Part shown: positions 62,787 through 64,000 of the stretch, in pieces
Layout of the letters: each line of letters starts with the position of its first letter
How positions within the stretch are numbered: position 1 is the stretch's first letter
DNA from: Pseudomonadota bacterium
GTDB lineage: Bacteria > Pseudomonadota > Gammaproteobacteria > Burkholderiales > Burkholderiaceae_C
Reading direction: 5' to 3'
Assembly (NCBI GenBank): GCA_021815805.1
Contig: JAKAZQ010000001.1
Coordinates: 74,998 to 138,997 of the forward strand
Length of the DNA: 64,000 nucleotides
Made by a program: the position numbers and the translations under genes
Notes under the pieces: generated by a model
The model's input: only the letters and a program-made list of their open reading frames with translations
Databases searched by the model: none
What the model was told of the DNA's origin: nothing

Positions 62787-63206
62787 ATGCGGACGGCGCG
62801 CACCTCTCCTGTGCTGGATCCATCGGTGACGTACTTCTACCTCGGGCTGTTCGCCATACTCGGCGCCTTCGCGCGTTACGGTCAGTCGGAACTCGTGCCG
62901 CTGGCCCTGGGCACGGCGTTTCCGTTCGCCACCCTTTCGATAAACGTCGCCGGCTCGCTGCTGATGGGCTTCCTGTTCACCTTCACGCTGGAGCGCGGCA
63001 ACCTGAGCAGCGAACTGCGCACCGGCATGCTCACCGGCGGGCTCGGCGCCTACACGACGTTCTCGACCTTCTCGCTGGAAGCGCGCGACCTGCTGCACGG
63101 CGGCCACCTGGCGCTGGCTCTGGTCTACATGCTGAGTTCGGCGCTGCTGTGCGTGCTCGGCGCCCTGTTCGGCCGCTGGCTGGCACGCCGGCGTGGCGCG
63201 CGCTGA
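62787..63206 (+). CDS. crcB: Fluoride efflux transporter CrcB
   Basis: GAFARYGQSELVPLALGTAFPFATLSINVAGSLLMGFL...GLGAYTTFSTFSLE. Confidence 0.93.
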   Translation: MRTARTSPVLDPSVTYFYLGLFAILGAFARYGQSELVPLALGTAFPFATLSINVAGSLLMGFLFTFTLERGNLSSELRTGMLTGGLGAYTTFSTFSLEARDLLHGGHLALALVYMLSSALLCVLGALFGRWLARRRGAR

Positions 63207-63249
63207 GCCTGGATCGAGGCCCGCGGCCGCGCGCATTTCGGAAATAGAG

Positions 63250-63584
63250 GGCGAAGCAAGCCTGTAGGCCGGATTCTGTGCGCCGGTTTCCCGGCGTGGC
63301 AGTCATTCCTCTGGGCCGCGCGTTACCGCCACGGCTCGATGCCACCTACCCGCAGGCTCGCGCGGGCCGCGCTCCCGGCGCCTTGCGGCGCCCTCGCCTG
63401 CCTATTTGGTGTTGCTCCGGGTGGAGGTTGCCGCGTTTCACGTCCGCGCGGCTTGCGCCGCGCATACTCGTCTCTGTGGCCCTGTTCGTCGCGTCGCCGC
63501 GCACGGCCGTTAGCCGTCACCCTGCCCTGCGGAGTCCGGACCTTCCTCACCGCTTGCGCGGCGCGACTGCCCGGCCTGCTTCGC
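63250..63584 (-). ncRNA. rnpB: RNase P RNA (bacterial type A)
   Basis: Minus strand contains GGTGAGGAAGGTCCGGACTCCGCAGGGCAGGGTGACGGCTAACGGCCG, ACAGAGACGAG, and terminal ACAGAATCCGGCCTACAGGCTTGCTTCGC. Confidence 0.93.
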
Positions 63585-63593
63585 CACCGCGCA

Positions 63594-64000
63594 TTATGCC
63601 CGGGTGGCGGACGCCACGCGCCAGTGCAGCGTGGCGCCGGCATCGACCGGCACGATGCAGGTGTCCAGGTACTCGATGCTATCGGGAACGGTCCAGTCCT
63701 GGCGGCGCAATTGCAGGCGCCCGGCGTTGCGCGGCAGGCCGTAGAAGTCGGCGCCGAAATGGCTGGCGAACGCTTCGAGGCGCGGCAGGCAGCCCGCCTG
63801 CTCGAAGGCCTGCGCGTACAACTCCACGGCGTGCAGGGCGCTGAAGCAGCCCGCGCAGCCGCAATCCGCCTCCTTGGCGCCGCGTGCGTGCGGAGCCGAA
63901 TCGGTTCCGAGGAAAAAGCGCGGGTCGCCGCTGCCCGCCGCCTGCATCAGGCGCACGCGGTGGGAATCGCGCTTGAGCACCGGCAGGCAGTAGTAATGCG
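63594..64000 (-). CDS. pyrC: Dihydroorotase (partial, 5' end outside window)
   Basis: [60 protein letters not shown]. Confidence 0.93.
   Translation of the reverse strand, partial: HYYCLPVLKRDSHRVRLMQAAGSGDPRFFLGTDSAPHARGAKEADCGCAGCFSALHAVELYAQAFEQAGCLPRLEAFASHFGADFYGLPRNAGRLQLRRQDWTVPDSIEYLDTCIVPVDAGATLHWRVASATRA

Overview
GC-rich, gene-dense betaproteobacterial (Burkholderiales-like) chromosomal window. From left to right it contains: a secreted DUF3443/DUF2844 pair; a small accessory patch at tRNA-Pro(CGG) with two toxin-antitoxin modules (a HicA-deleted hicAB and an intact-looking RelE/HigB-XRE pair) separated by tRNA-derived repeats; ispB; rplU-rpmA-obgE-proB; three 81-82 bp tandem intergenic repeats; a CNP1-like gene and rppH; proS, a lytic transglycosylase and ffh; a ccsA-like gene, a PP0621-like gene, pilS-pilR and ampD; nrdA-nrdB with candidate NrdR and DnaA-like sites; a histone H1-like Lys/Ala repeat protein; DUF167 and dcd; argH diverging from algZ-algR; uppP; two small cytochromes c; pilB-pilC-pilD-coaE-zapD-yacG; mutT, a DUF815 ATPase, argJ and secA; DUF721; lpxC; a complete dcw cluster (ftsZ to mraZ) with a fused murE-murF; crcB; rnpB; and a truncated pyrC. 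Most of the window is ordinary housekeeping sequence. The observations most worth follow-up are: (1) the roughly 1 kb TA cassettes set between tRNA-Pro-derived repeats; (2) the two pepsin-like D[TS]GS motifs in the DUF3443 lipoprotein; (3) a similar 5'-leader element upstream of both the H1-like gene and pilB; (4) the structured nrd and mra control regions. No database search was possible; family names come from recognising the protein sequences.
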